Assembly: GCF_021497945.1 (NCBI RefSeq)
Contig: NZ_CP046524.1
Location: forward strand, 62,001-126,000
From: Streptococcus oralis
GTDB taxonomy: Bacteria; Bacillota; Bacilli; Lactobacillales; Streptococcaceae
Direction of reading: 5' to 3'
Length of the DNA: 64,000 nt
Shown here: piece by piece, positions 24,383 to 32,875 of the stretch
Layout of the letters: each line of letters begins with the position of its first letter
How positions within the stretch are numbered: position 1 is the first letter of the stretch
Notes under the pieces: generated by a model
Databases searched by the model: none
The model's input: the letters and a program-made list of their open reading frames with translations, nothing else
Told to the model about the DNA's origin: nothing
Position numbers and translations under genes: made by a program

Positions 24383-25006
24383 ATGGATAAGACTGTTTTT
24401 GAATCGTTTGAAGATTACTTAGAAGAAGCGAATTACCCTCAAGGAAAGAAAAAAATCATGCAGGCAGCAGTGGATCTCATATCAACCAAGAGTTACCATG
24501 GGACCTCAACTCTTCACATAGCTGAGCGTGCTGGACTAAGCCAGGCAACTTTGTTTAAGTATTTTAAGACGAAGGATGATCTACTGACGGCTATTTTACA
24601 TCCTGTAGTCCCAGGCATTTTCGGTAGTTTTTTTGAGGAACTCTTAGCTTTTGAAACGACAGAAGAGAGGGTTCGTTATCTCGTCCACAATCGTATGAGC
24701 TATCTCAAAAAAAATCGTGCTTTGATGAAAATCATTCTGCAGGAGAGTTTTTCAAATAAAAAACTAAAAAATGAACAGATTTTTATCTGGAATGCTATTC
24801 AAGATAAACTTCGAGTACTTCATAAGGAATTGCTGGCAGATCCACGTGTAAATCCAGAGTTAACGAGTCCTCAAATGGTTCGTATTTGTGTTGGTCCATT
24901 GTTGGCTTACTTCGCTCAGCTTTATATCGTTAGCGATAATGGAGAAATAAAAGAGGAAGACTTAGACTTATTAGAAAAACAGATTTTAGGTGGTTTGTGG
25001 AAATAG
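24383..25006 (+). CDS. TetR/AcrR family transcriptional regulator
   Basis: This 207-residue protein has an N-terminal helix-turn-helix (KKKIMQAAVDLISTKSYHGTSTLHIAERAGLSQATLFKYFKTKDDLLTAI), the TetR signature, followed by a helical ligand-binding domain. As the third gene of the exporter operon it most likely represses its own promoter through the two GTGAGT-N4-ACTCAC sites and is released by the exported compound. The 39-base gap after the permease gene holds no promoter I can see. Confidence 0.9.
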   Translation: MDKTVFESFEDYLEEANYPQGKKKIMQAAVDLISTKSYHGTSTLHIAERAGLSQATLFKYFKTKDDLLTAILHPVVPGIFGSFFEELLAFETTEERVRYLVHNRMSYLKKNRALMKIILQESFSNKKLKNEQIFIWNAIQDKLRVLHKELLADPRVNPELTSPQMVRICVGPLLAYFAQLYIVSDNGEIKEEDLDLLEKQILGGLWK

Positions 25007-25136
25007 AGTAGACCTAGACAAAATGGAGGCTAGATTCTATTGGTTTGGCTTCTTGTACAAGATAATATAAAAGGGTATACATTACCTGATGCAGATTCGT
25101 GCTTTTTTATTATTGAATTTGGTATTTTGGTGATAG

Positions 25137-25241
25137 TCCTCAATCACTTTACTAAAACAGAAACCGACCTCTCCAGCAGTGCAACGATTTCTTAAATGTA
25201 TGGAAGAGGAGTTTTCTGGCTTGCTAAAGACAACTCCTTGA
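25137..25241 (+). pseudogene. Decayed 3' end of a LysR-type regulator gene
   Basis: The plus strand encodes LLKQKPTSPAVQRFLKCMEE and about ten further codons to a TGA at 25239-25241; stop codons occur just upstream. SPAVQRF followed by an acidic helix is typical of LysR C-termini. The stop overlaps the -35 of the next gene. The rest of the 284-base gap shows no gene. Confidence 0.35.
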
Positions 25242-25265
25242 CACTCCGTCAGCTTTTGATACAAT
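25238..25265 (+). promoter_or_regulatory. Promoter of the nucleoside phosphorylase gene
   Basis: TTGACA (25238-25243) and extended TGATACAAT (-10 at 25260-25265) are spaced by 16 bases. Confidence 0.8.
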
Positions 25266-25290
25266 AGTACAAAATTAGAGGAGGTGGGCT

Positions 25291-26055
25291 ATGATTCAGA
25301 AACATGCGATTCCCATTTTGGAGTTTGATGACAATCCCCAGGCGGTCCTTATGCCAACACATGAGGGGCTAGATTTAAAGTTGCCAAAGAAGTGTATCTA
25401 TGCATTTTTGGAGGAGGAGATTGACCGCTACGCTCAGGAAGTAGGGGCGGATTGTGTTGGTGAGTTCGTTTCGGCCACCAAGACTTATCCAGTCTACGTC
25501 CTCGACTACAAGGGCGAGGAGATCTGTCTGGCTCAGGCGCCCGTGGGCTCTGCCCCAGCGGCCCAGTTTATGGATTGGTTGATTGGCTATGGTGTGGAGC
25601 AAATCATTTCCACTGGAACCTGTGGCGTCCTAGCCGATATAGAGGAAAATGCCTTTCTCGTCCCTGTTCGCGCTTTGCGAGATGAGGGGACCAGCTACCA
25701 CTATGTAGCGCCTTCTCGTTATATGGAGGTGCAGATTGAGGCTATCTCTGCCATTGAGCAAATTTTGGAGCAAAGAGACATTCCTTACGAGGAAGTTATG
25801 ACCTGGACGACAGATGGTTTTTACCGAGAGACGGCCGAAAAGGTTGCTTATCGTAAGGAAGAAGGCTGTGCTGTTGTGGAGATGGAGTGCTCTGCTCTTG
25901 CGGCAGTTGCCCAACTACGTGGTGTTGTCTGGGGGGAATTGCTCTTTACCGCAGATTCCTTGGCAGATCTGGACAACTACGACAGTCGTGACTGGGGCTC
26001 AGATGCTTTTGATAAGGCACTCGAACTCTGTCTTGCTATTGTGCACCACATGTGA
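25291..26055 (+). CDS. Nucleoside phosphorylase (PNP/UDP family)
   Basis: This 254-residue protein has the phosphorylase fold of the uridine/purine phosphorylase superfamily: APVGSAPAAQFMDWLIGYGVEQIISTGTCGVL in the phosphate-binding half and GCAVVEMECSALAAVAQLRGVVWGELL, where the EMEC block contacts ribose. It likely salvages a nucleoside by phosphorolysis; base preference cannot be read. It has an AGGAGGTG ribosome site and a separate promoter, and lies just before the potassium-uptake genes. Confidence 0.85.
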   Translation: MIQKHAIPILEFDDNPQAVLMPTHEGLDLKLPKKCIYAFLEEEIDRYAQEVGADCVGEFVSATKTYPVYVLDYKGEEICLAQAPVGSAPAAQFMDWLIGYGVEQIISTGTCGVLADIEENAFLVPVRALRDEGTSYHYVAPSRYMEVQIEAISAIEQILEQRDIPYEEVMTWTTDGFYRETAEKVAYRKEEGCAVVEMECSALAAVAQLRGVVWGELLFTADSLADLDNYDSRDWGSDAFDKALELCLAIVHHM

Positions 26056-26088
26056 GTATTCTGACTGTTTTTATGGTAGAATGTAGCT

Positions 26089-27468
26089 ATGTTATTCAAA
26101 TCTTTTTTGGAAAAAATAAATACGACTCTGGCTCGGTTATCACCAGCCCGTCGCATCTTTTTAAGTTTTGCCCTAGTGATCTTCTTGGGTTCTCTCCTTT
26201 TAAGCCTTCCCTTTGTGCAAGCAGCAACGTCACAAGCGACCTACTTTGACCATCTCTTTACGACGGTGTCCATGGTCTGTGTGACAGGGCTCTTCACCCA
26301 GCCGGTGGCTTCGACTTATAATATCTGGGGCCAGTTGATCTGTATGATTTTGATCCAGATTGGTGGTTTGGGGCTCATGACCTTTATCGGAATCTTTTAT
26401 ATCCAAGGCAAGCAAAAGCTCAGCCTTCGTGGTCGTGAGACTATTCAAGAAAGTTTCAGTTATGGAGAAACCCAGTCTCTAAAGGACTTCATCCGCTCAA
26501 TCTTTCTGACGACTTTTCTGGTGGAAGGAATTGGTGCCTTTCTCTTGAGTTTCCGCTTTATTCCTGAATTTGGCTGGGGACGAGGGATTTTAACCTCTAT
26601 CTTTTTGGCTATTTCAGCTTTCTGCAATGCTGGATTTGATAATTTTGGTAGTACGAGTTTGGTAGCCTTTCAAACGGATCCCTTGATCAATCTAGTGATT
26701 GCAGGTTTGATTATCACGGGTGGGCTAGGATTTATGGTCTGGTTTGATTTAGCGACCCAGTTTGGAAAAAGGAAAAAACGCCGCCTACGTTTCCATACCA
26801 AGTTGGTTCTCCTTTTAACGGCGGGAATTTTGCTCTTTGGAACCGTATCGACTCTCTTAATTGAGTGGAACAATCCTGGGACGATTGGAAATCTCAGCGC
26901 TCCAGAGAAACTGCTAGTTAGTTTCTTCCAGACCGTCAGCATGAGAACGGCTGGTTTTGCTTCCATTGACTACACCCAGGCTCGACCAGTTACCTTACTG
27001 ATCTACATCTTGCAGATGTTTCTGGGCGGGGCACCTGGAGGGACAGCAGGGGGGCTCAAGATTACGACCTTTTTTGTCTTGTTGGTCTTTGCCCGTAGCG
27101 AACTATTGGGCTTGCCTCATGCCAATGTGGCTCGGAGGACCATTGAACCCCGAACCGTGCAAAAATCTTTCAGTGTCTTTATTATCTTCTTGCTGACCTT
27201 CTTGCTGGGCTTGATCCTACTAGGGATAACAGCAGAAGGAAATCCGCGCTTTATCTACCTCATGTTTGAGACCATTTCAGCCCTTGCGACAGTTGGGGTG
27301 ACGGCAAATTTAACGCCGGAGCTAGGCAAGATAGCCCTCAGCATCGTTATGTTGTTGATGTTTATCGGTCGTATTGGTCCCTTGACACTACTGGTCAGTG
27401 TAGCAGAATACCAGCCAGACAAGAAAGATACGATTCACTATATGAAAGCAGATATCACCATTGGGTAA
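26089..27468 (+). CDS. trkH: TrkH/KtrB-type potassium uptake channel subunit
   Basis: This 459-residue polytopic membrane protein has the four-fold pore design of Trk/Ktr systems. Selectivity loops are visible as TVSMVCVTGLF, SAFCNAGFDNFG, VSMRTAGFASID and ISALATVGVTANLT. It imports potassium and is gated by the cytoplasmic RCK subunit encoded next. An extended -10-like TATGGTAGAAT stands shortly upstream, so it may have its own weak promoter. Confidence 0.92.
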   Translation: MLFKSFLEKINTTLARLSPARRIFLSFALVIFLGSLLLSLPFVQAATSQATYFDHLFTTVSMVCVTGLFTQPVASTYNIWGQLICMILIQIGGLGLMTFIGIFYIQGKQKLSLRGRETIQESFSYGETQSLKDFIRSIFLTTFLVEGIGAFLLSFRFIPEFGWGRGILTSIFLAISAFCNAGFDNFGSTSLVAFQTDPLINLVIAGLIITGGLGFMVWFDLATQFGKRKKRRLRFHTKLVLLLTAGILLFGTVSTLLIEWNNPGTIGNLSAPEKLLVSFFQTVSMRTAGFASIDYTQARPVTLLIYILQMFLGGAPGGTAGGLKITTFFVLLVFARSELLGLPHANVARRTIEPRTVQKSFSVFIIFLLTFLLGLILLGITAEGNPRFIYLMFETISALATVGVTANLTPELGKIALSIVMLLMFIGRIGPLTLLVSVAEYQPDKKDTIHYMKADITIG

Positions 27469-27481
27469 GAAAGGAAGAACG

Positions 27482-28147
27482 ATGTCAGATCGGACAATTG
27501 GAATTTTAGGCTTGGGAATTTTTGGGAGCAGTGTTTTGGCTGCCCTAGCCAAGCATGACATGAATATCATTGCTATTGATGACCACGAGGAACGCATTAA
27601 TCAATTTGAACCCGTGCTGGCCCGTGGGGTAGTTGGGGATATCACGGATGAAGAACTCCTTCTATCAGCGGGGATTGACACCTGTGATACCGTAGTTGTC
27701 GCAACGGGTGAAAATCTGGAGTCCAGTGTTCTCGCGGTTATGCACTGTAAGAGTCTAGGAGTGCCGACCGTCATTGCCAAGGTCAAAAGCCATACAGCTA
27801 AAAAGGTGTTGGAAAAAATTGGTGCAGACGCAGTCATTTCACCAGAGTTTGAGATGGGGCGCTCATTGGCGCAGACCATCCTCTTTCATAACAGCGTAGA
27901 CGTCTTTCAGCTGGACAAGAATGTATCGATTGTCGAGATGAAAATCCCTCAATCGTGGGTAGGTAAAAGTCTCAGTCAGTTAGATCTACGTGGGCGATAC
28001 AATCTCAATGTACTAGGTTTTCGTGCCTACGAAAACGCTCCTCTGGATGTCCAATTCGGACCTAATGACCTCTTGCAGGCAGATACCTATATCATGGCCG
28101 TCATTAATAACCAACATTTGGACACCCTGGCTGAACTGAGTGAGTAG
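27482..28147 (+). CDS. trkA: TrkA/KtrA RCK subunit (CabP-like, c-di-AMP responsive)
   Basis: This 221-residue protein has an RCK_N domain (IGILGLGIFGSSVLAALAKHDMNIIAIDDHEERI, with acidic residues DITDEE in the nucleotide pocket) and an RCK_C domain (about 140-215). The pneumococcal orthologue CabP binds c-di-AMP and thereby closes TrkH (from memory). The ATG at 27482 is used, with AAGGAAG upstream; the ORF start at 27461 overlaps trkH without a ribosome site. It is tightly coupled to trkH. Confidence 0.9.
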   Translation: MSDRTIGILGLGIFGSSVLAALAKHDMNIIAIDDHEERINQFEPVLARGVVGDITDEELLLSAGIDTCDTVVVATGENLESSVLAVMHCKSLGVPTVIAKVKSHTAKKVLEKIGADAVISPEFEMGRSLAQTILFHNSVDVFQLDKNVSIVEMKIPQSWVGKSLSQLDLRGRYNLNVLGFRAYENAPLDVQFGPNDLLQADTYIMAVINNQHLDTLAELSE

Positions 28148-28194
28148 GAGAGGTCTGAGATTAACCTCAATTTGAAATAAAGGCGTAAAATCCC

Positions 28195-28223
28195 TTTACA
28201 AATCTAGCTTTTCATGGTACAAT
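28195..28223 (+). promoter_or_regulatory. Promoter of rpsD
   Basis: TTTACA (28195-28200), 17-base spacer, TGGTACAAT with -10 TACAAT at 28218-28223. Transcription should start near 28230. Confidence 0.8.
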
Positions 28224-28229
28224 AGCCTT

Positions 28230-28382
28230 TGTGTGAAATAGCAGCAGGAAAGCATGAAGCTCGTCAACAGGTGTCTTATGACAAGTAACCTTGGCTGTTT
28301 AGGCGAAGGGCATCTGCACGAATCAGGGCTTTCTAAGTGACTATTTCCACCGAAATATTATTTATATCAGGAGGACATACAC
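28230..28382 (+). promoter_or_regulatory. Structured 5' leader of rpsD, candidate S4 autoregulatory RNA
   Basis: About 150 untranslated bases separate the promoter from the rpsD start, ending in AGGAGG. S4 in Firmicutes represses its own mRNA by binding a structured leader. The length and position here fit that role; I have not proven the fold. Confidence 0.5.
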
Positions 28383-28994
28383 ATGTCACGTTATACAGGA
28401 CCATCTTGGAAACAAGCTCGTCGCCTTGGCCTTTCACTTACAGGTACAGGTAAAGAATTGGCACGTCGTAACTACGTACCAGGACAACACGGACCAAACA
28501 ACCGTTCTAAATTGTCAGAATACGGTTTGCAATTGGCTGAAAAACAAAAACTTCGCTTCACTTACGGTGTAGGTGAAAAACAATTCCGTAACTTGTTCGT
28601 ACAAGCTACAAAAATCAAAGGTGGAATCCTAGGTTTCAACTTCATGCTTCTTTTGGAACGCCGTTTGGATAACGTTGTTTACCGTCTTGGCCTTGCGACT
28701 ACTCGTCGTCAAGCTCGTCAATTCGTAAACCACGGTCACATCCTTGTTGACGGAAAACGCGTTGATATCCCATCATACCGTGTAACTCCAGGTCAAGTGA
28801 TCTCAGTTCGTGAAAAATCATTGAAAGTTCCAGCAATCCTTGAAGCAGTAGAAGCTACTCTTGGACGTCCAGCATTCGTATCATTCGACGCTGAAAAATT
28901 GGAAGGTTCATTGACTCGCTTGCCAGAACGCGACGAAATCAACCCAGAAATCAACGAAGCACTTGTCGTTGAATTCTACAACAAAATGCTTTAA
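28383..28994 (+). CDS. rpsD: 30S ribosomal protein S4
   Basis: This 203-residue protein has the S4 core: [36 protein letters not shown] at the start and the S4 RNA-binding domain [41 protein letters not shown]. It nucleates 30S assembly on 16S rRNA. It lacks N-terminal zinc cysteines (C-minus form). Codon use is strongly biased, as expected for a highly expressed gene. It is transcribed alone, from a promoter with a long leader, to a terminator. Confidence 0.98.
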   Translation: MSRYTGPSWKQARRLGLSLTGTGKELARRNYVPGQHGPNNRSKLSEYGLQLAEKQKLRFTYGVGEKQFRNLFVQATKIKGGILGFNFMLLLERRLDNVVYRLGLATTRRQARQFVNHGHILVDGKRVDIPSYRVTPGQVISVREKSLKVPAILEAVEATLGRPAFVSFDAEKLEGSLTRLPERDEINPEINEALVVEFYNKML

Positions 28995-29015
28995 GATAAG
29001 ACTTTATATTGTAAG

Positions 29016-29037
29016 AAGCCTACAAGAGTGGGCTTTT
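29016..29037 (+). terminator. Terminator after rpsD
   Basis: AAGCCTAC and GTGGGCTT pair (one T-G) around AAGA, then a T-run. Confidence 0.8.
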
Positions 29038-29214
29038 TGCTTTGTCTCAAAAGGTTGATTTCTGGGTTTGCTTAGTATTTGGGGAATCATTTTTACTCAG
29101 GAAGAATGTTTCGAGTTTTAGTGTAAAGAAATCAACTCTTTTAGGCGACTTTTCCGCCCTCATTTTCTGCTTTTGTGCTAAAATAGATTTATAAATTTAA
29201 GATAAGGGATGTTT

Positions 29215-30009
29215 ATGAAATCAGGGAATGGATTTTTGAAAGGCTGCCTCTATTTCTGGGGAGGTTTGATTCTACTGGGACTCTTGGCTGAGTACGCTGT
29301 CCCCTTGGCAATCTGTAGTCTAATTGGTATTGGTGCTTATGTACTCTATCGACGCAGGGGTAATAATCGTTCAGTAGAAGATCAGATTGAACTTTTAAAA
29401 GCGCGGATTCGCCAAGCTGATAAAGATATCCAGCAGTTAGAGGGGACCCTGTCTGAAAAAGGACCAGCGGTCTATAAAAGTCGAGCCAGTCAGGTGTTGC
29501 TTGAACTGAGTGAGATTCATCAAGAAGCCAATCAGTTTAAATCTTATATTGGTGATTCTGTTTATGGTCGAATTGATAAGAAGGTTCGCTCAGTAAGGGC
29601 AACTATCAATGTTCAGCTAGAGCGTCTGGAAAGAGACAGTCAGATAGATATTGAGAATATGGAACCTGAGGAAGTGGCGCCAGAATTGGCTCAGACACTC
29701 GCCAATATTGCGCGTGACCATCAGGAAATTATAAATAAAATCGAGGCTTCTGATTTTGGAGACAAGGAAGAATTGGCGACCATTCATAATTTAAAGATGG
29801 AAAAATTTCAGACCGTTTTAGAGGGTTATTTGAAGATTAAGGTAAATCCTAAGAACTATAATCGATCTGAGGAACGCTTGGAACAAGCTAGAGTAGCTAT
29901 CGAACAATTTGACCTTGAGCTAGACCAAGTTTTGAGAGAACTAAATGAAACAGATATGCGCGATTTTGATATTAGCCTGCGTATCTTAGGAAAAGATCGC
30001 AAAGAATAG
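29215..30009 (+). CDS. XpaC-like (5-bromo-4-chloroindolyl phosphate hydrolysis) family protein
   Basis: This 264-residue protein has two N-terminal membrane stretches (about 9-45), a basic RRRG turn, then a long charged helical region (55-260), much of it coiled-coil-like. It matches XpaC-family proteins that are regularly encoded beside TelA, as here. The biochemical role is unknown; the pair is linked to envelope stress or toxic-anion tolerance in other bacteria. Of two in-frame ATGs (29209, 29215) the second is better spaced from AAGGG. Confidence 0.75.
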   Translation: MKSGNGFLKGCLYFWGGLILLGLLAEYAVPLAICSLIGIGAYVLYRRRGNNRSVEDQIELLKARIRQADKDIQQLEGTLSEKGPAVYKSRASQVLLELSEIHQEANQFKSYIGDSVYGRIDKKVRSVRATINVQLERLERDSQIDIENMEPEEVAPELAQTLANIARDHQEIINKIEASDFGDKEELATIHNLKMEKFQTVLEGYLKIKVNPKNYNRSEERLEQARVAIEQFDLELDQVLRELNETDMRDFDISLRILGKDRKE

Positions 30010-30029
30010 GGTAGAAAAAAGGAGTAACC

Positions 30030-31277
30030 ATGACAGAATTTAATTTTGATATTGATCAGATTGCCAGTAATACAGTGGCTAAAGTGGACAAAACCACTGA
30101 AATCATCGGGACCAACACAGGTTCAGTCCAGACCATCACCTTTCTTGAAAAGCTAAGTCCTGAACAGCAAGAGAGAATCAAGGCGCGTGTCCCTCAGCTG
30201 GTGGATCAGTTTGTCACAGACCAAAATGCTCTCTTGGACTTTGGTCAATCAGCGGTGGAAGATGTCAATGGTACGGTTAACCGTATCTTGACCGAGCAGA
30301 AGAAACTGCAAATTCCACAGGTGGATGATTTGTTGAAAAATACCAACCGCGAACTCCAAGGTTTTGTAACCAAGTACAAGAATGCTGAAATTGCAGAATT
30401 GGAAGAAAAGCCAAACTTTTTGCAAAAATTGTTTAAAAAGAGCCAAAATAGTCTACAAGAATTTTATTTTGACTCAAAAACAGTGGAGCAAAAACTAGAT
30501 GGTATGGCTGCAGCAGTGGTCAAGCAAGAAGATGTGCTTGCTCGAAATATTGTTTCTGCTGAGATGTTGATTGAGGACAATACCAAATCCATTGAAAATC
30601 TAGTGGGAGTTATTTCCTTTATCGAAGCCAGCCAGACAGAAGCTGGGAATCGCGCTGCAGAATTGAAGGCTCAAGTTGATCAATTAGATGCAACAACGGT
30701 AGAATACCAGATGAAGTCCCAAGAATTAGCTCGTATGGCTGAAGTGGTCAATACACTGGAACAACAACATACAGAGTATGTCAGCCGCCTTTACGTAGCT
30801 TGGACGACGACTCCACAGATGCGCAATCTTGTCAAAGTTTCGTCAGATATGCGTCAAAAATTGGGCATGCTTCGCCGCAATACCATTCCAACAATGAAAC
30901 TCTCGATTGCCCAACTTGGTATTTTGCAACAATCAATCAAATCAGGGGTCGTAGCGGACGCCATCTCCAATGCCAATAATGCAGCCCTTCAGATGTTAGC
31001 TGAAACCAGCAAGGAAGTGATACCGCAGATGGAACAGATTGCCCAAAGTCCAACAGTCGCCGTCGAATCTGTCACCAAGCTGGCTGAAAGTCTTGTTGCT
31101 CAAAACCAAGGCATTGTCGCAGCGATTGAGTTGGGACGTCAGAAACGTGCCCAACTAGAGACAACGATCGTCAAATCTGCAGAAATGATCAACGATTCTG
31201 TCAAACTCCGCGATGAGAAAATCGTCCAAGCCCTTCTAGACCAAGGAAAGGCTGCGCAGAAAGAAGTACAAGAATAA
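30030..31277 (+). CDS. TelA family (toxic anion resistance) protein
   Basis: This 415-residue soluble, mostly helical protein carries TelA-family features: FLEKLSPEQQERIKARVPQLVDQF near the start, then LQKLFKKSQNSLQEFYFDSKTVEQKLDGM, and WTTTPQMRNLVKVSSDMRQKLGMLRRNTIPTMKLSIAQLGILQQ. Members were first noted in tellurite-resistance loci, but chromosomal copies have no proven function. AAAGGAG precedes the ATG, 20 bases after the XpaC-like gene, so the two form an operon. Confidence 0.88.
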   Translation: MTEFNFDIDQIASNTVAKVDKTTEIIGTNTGSVQTITFLEKLSPEQQERIKARVPQLVDQFVTDQNALLDFGQSAVEDVNGTVNRILTEQKKLQIPQVDDLLKNTNRELQGFVTKYKNAEIAELEEKPNFLQKLFKKSQNSLQEFYFDSKTVEQKLDGMAAAVVKQEDVLARNIVSAEMLIEDNTKSIENLVGVISFIEASQTEAGNRAAELKAQVDQLDATTVEYQMKSQELARMAEVVNTLEQQHTEYVSRLYVAWTTTPQMRNLVKVSSDMRQKLGMLRRNTIPTMKLSIAQLGILQQSIKSGVVADAISNANNAALQMLAETSKEVIPQMEQIAQSPTVAVESVTKLAESLVAQNQGIVAAIELGRQKRAQLETTIVKSAEMINDSVKLRDEKIVQALLDQGKAAQKEVQE

Positions 31278-31449
31278 GAAGAAACTCGACTTGCTATTTG
31301 ACTTGCATTTTCAAAGTTGACGCCTATAGGGTTAATCTAGTCAAGAAAATCTTATAAGATTATAAAATTTTTAAGAAATTAGCAGTAAGTATTGCCAAAA
31401 AACTCATCGGAAGTCATTCATTTTAAGGTTACGAGGGAGAAGATTGGAT

Positions 31450-31959
31450 ATGGCGATAGATAAATTGATTTATTTAGCTATTTTGTCAGTGGTGGGAGTC
31501 TTTGTTTTCAGAAAGATGATTAATCCATCCAGGGGACCGAGATATCACTTGAAAACAATCCTTTTTGCGATGGGGGTCAAAGAAATACCAAAGACAACAG
31601 AGCTTGGCGGACACATGTTTACATCAAAGGCCAAAAGAAAATGGATTCTGCCTTGGGAATTTGATGTATGGGAGCAGGTTGATCTGTTTGAGAATGGGAT
31701 TGTTTTGAAAAGGTATAAAAAAGAAAAATCCATATTTTTTCATGAATTATATGCTATTGAGCCTCTACTGCTTCATTCCCTTTTTGTAAAAGGGAAATAC
31801 TTTGGCTACGTGTTCGAGTGTAAAGACAAAAGTAATTTCATCTTAAATAGTCGAGATCTATGTGATTTGGATATCTTTATCAATGAACTCTGCTCGCTAT
31901 TCCCATCAGAAAAAGGGGAGGCGGTTGTCATGGATGTTGATAAAAAATCAGAAATTTAG
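31450..31959 (+). CDS. Membrane-anchored hypothetical protein
   Basis: I do not recognise this 169-residue protein. It has one N-terminal membrane helix (about 5-23) and a soluble domain of alternating beta strands (ILPWEFDVWEQVDLFENGIVLKRYKKEK, YFGYVFECKDKSNFILNS) that could be PH-like. The ATG at 31450 follows GAGGGAGA by a better distance than the TTG at 31444. It stands alone before a strong hairpin. The 172-base gap upstream shows no clear consensus promoter. Confidence 0.55.
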   Translation: MAIDKLIYLAILSVVGVFVFRKMINPSRGPRYHLKTILFAMGVKEIPKTTELGGHMFTSKAKRKWILPWEFDVWEQVDLFENGIVLKRYKKEKSIFFHELYAIEPLLLHSLFVKGKYFGYVFECKDKSNFILNSRDLCDLDIFINELCSLFPSEKGEAVVMDVDKKSEI

Positions 31960-31991
31960 CAAATGCAACAATTATTATTTGAAAACGATAA

Positions 31992-32027
31992 AAAATAGGC
32001 AAGAGAATTTATTCTCTTGCCTATTTT
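31992..32027. terminator. 16-bp perfect hairpin terminator
   Basis: AAAATAGGCAAGAGAA (31992-32007) pairs perfectly with 32012-32027 around TTTA. A- and T-ends on both arms make it usable on both strands. Confidence 0.85.
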
Positions 32028-32054
32028 GCATATCCAAATCAGTTACTTAGTTCA

Positions 32055-32078
32055 AAAAAGGTAGTGAAAAAGGTAGTG
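32055..32078 (+). repeat. Tandem 12-bp repeat near the rpmG 3' end
   Basis: AAAAAGGTAGTG occurs twice in direct succession, about 100 bases beyond the rpmG stop. Stretches like this can be left by integrase ends or attachment sites. No integrase gene is present in the window. Confidence 0.5.
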
Positions 32079-32121
32079 ATTCGAATGATTTATATTGCAA
32101 TGTACTGAAATTAACAAAAAG

Positions 32122-32148
32122 AAAAAACGCTTAAAATAAGCGTTTTTC
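32122..32148. terminator. Terminator after rpmF-rpmG
   Basis: AAAAACGCTTA (32123-32133) and TAAGCGTTTTT (32137-32147) pair around AAA; read on the minus strand it ends the ribosomal-protein operon. Confidence 0.85.
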
Positions 32149-32173
32149 TTATGTATTGATTCGTAATGAATGC

Positions 32174-32323
32174 TTATTTAACTTCTGTAAACACAACGTG
32201 TTTGCGAAGTTTTGGTGAGTATTTCTTCAATTGAAGACGGTCTGGAGTGTTACGTTTGTTTTTAGAAGTAAGGTACAAGCGTTCACCAGATTCTTTGTGT
32301 TCAAGTGTAATATTTACGCGCAT
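32174..32323 (-). CDS. rpmG: 50S ribosomal protein L33
   Basis: This 49-residue protein starts [20 protein letters not shown] and continues [29 protein letters not shown], a complete L33. It has no CxxC zinc pairs (C-minus form). It follows rpmF by 15 bases with GGGAG upstream. It is too short for the usual ORF cutoff. The rpmG 3' end is a known integration site of streptococcal ICEs (from memory), but here it is intact. Confidence 0.95.
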
Positions 32324-32338
32324 GGTATCTCCCTTCTA

Positions 32339-32521
32339 TTATTCAGCTGATGCAGCTTTAGCGATTTTACGTCCTTTGTAGTATCCTTTAAGTGATACAC
32401 GGTGAGAACGTGAGTAATCTCCAGTAGTTTCGTCAAAGTTTACAGATGGAGCTGTTACTTTGTAGTGTGTACGACGTTTGTTTTTCTTCGCTTTTGAAGT
32501 GCGACGTGCAGGTACTGCCAT
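32339..32521 (-). CDS. rpmF: 50S ribosomal protein L32
   Basis: This 60-residue protein starts [20 protein letters not shown] after Met and ends [15 protein letters not shown], a complete L32. Like L33 next to it, it lacks the zinc-binding cysteines seen in C-plus paralogues. AAAGGAG precedes the ATG. The rpmF-rpmG order and shared terminator indicate one operon. Confidence 0.96.
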
Positions 32522-32582
32522 TTTGATTTCTCCTTTAGGTATTTAAATTCGATTCAATCTACTGATTTTCATCAACCATACT

Positions 32583-32611
32583 AGGATAACACATTTTTTT
32601 TGTAAAGTAAA
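32583..32611 (-). promoter_or_regulatory. Promoter of rpmF-rpmG
   Basis: On the minus strand TTTACT (32611-32606), 17-base spacer, TATCCT (32588-32583). Confidence 0.6.
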
Positions 32612-32631
32612 GTTACTTGACAAAAAAAGAT

Positions 32632-32668
32632 GAAAAAATTCTCCCGTCCGACCCAGCAGACAGGAGAA
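32632..32668 (-). terminator. Terminator of the SPFH-RHH operon
   Basis: Read on the minus strand, TTCTCCTGTC pairs with GACGGGAGAA (one G-T pair) around a ten-base loop, followed by a T-run. Confidence 0.8.
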
Positions 32669-32672
32669 GGTG

Positions 32673-32873
32673 TTAAATATCAATCTCAAATGGTTCGTCA
32701 ATGGTTTCTGATACGTATTTTCCGTCTTTCTTCCGTTGCTTGACACATTCTGTGAGGAGATATTCGATTTGCCCATTGACTGAACGAAAGTCGTCTTCTG
32801 CCCATGATGCGAGTGCAGCGTATAACTTTGTTGAGAGTCGAAGGGGAATCTGCTTTTTTTTAGCTTCAGCCAT
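32673..32873 (-). CDS. Small ribbon-helix-helix (Arc-like) DNA-binding protein
   Basis: This 66-residue protein starts with a basic strand, [43 protein letters not shown], the Arc/MetJ ribbon-helix-helix pattern. A short acidic tail (DEPFEIDI) follows. RHH dimers bind short repeated sites in promoters. It lies two bases downstream of an SPFH gene, and the operon promoter contains paired ATGATATC repeats at 33903-33922, so self-regulation is likely. It may alternatively regulate something else. Confidence 0.75.
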   Translation of the reverse strand: MAEAKKKQIPLRLSTKLYAALASWAEDDFRSVNGQIEYLLTECVKQRKKDGKYVSETIDEPFEIDI

Positions 32874-32875
32874 CT

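Noticed and set aside
25082..25264. 60-codon minus-strand frame
   Set aside because: It has no ribosome site, covers the promoter of the next gene, and the opposite strand reads better as a LysR remnant.
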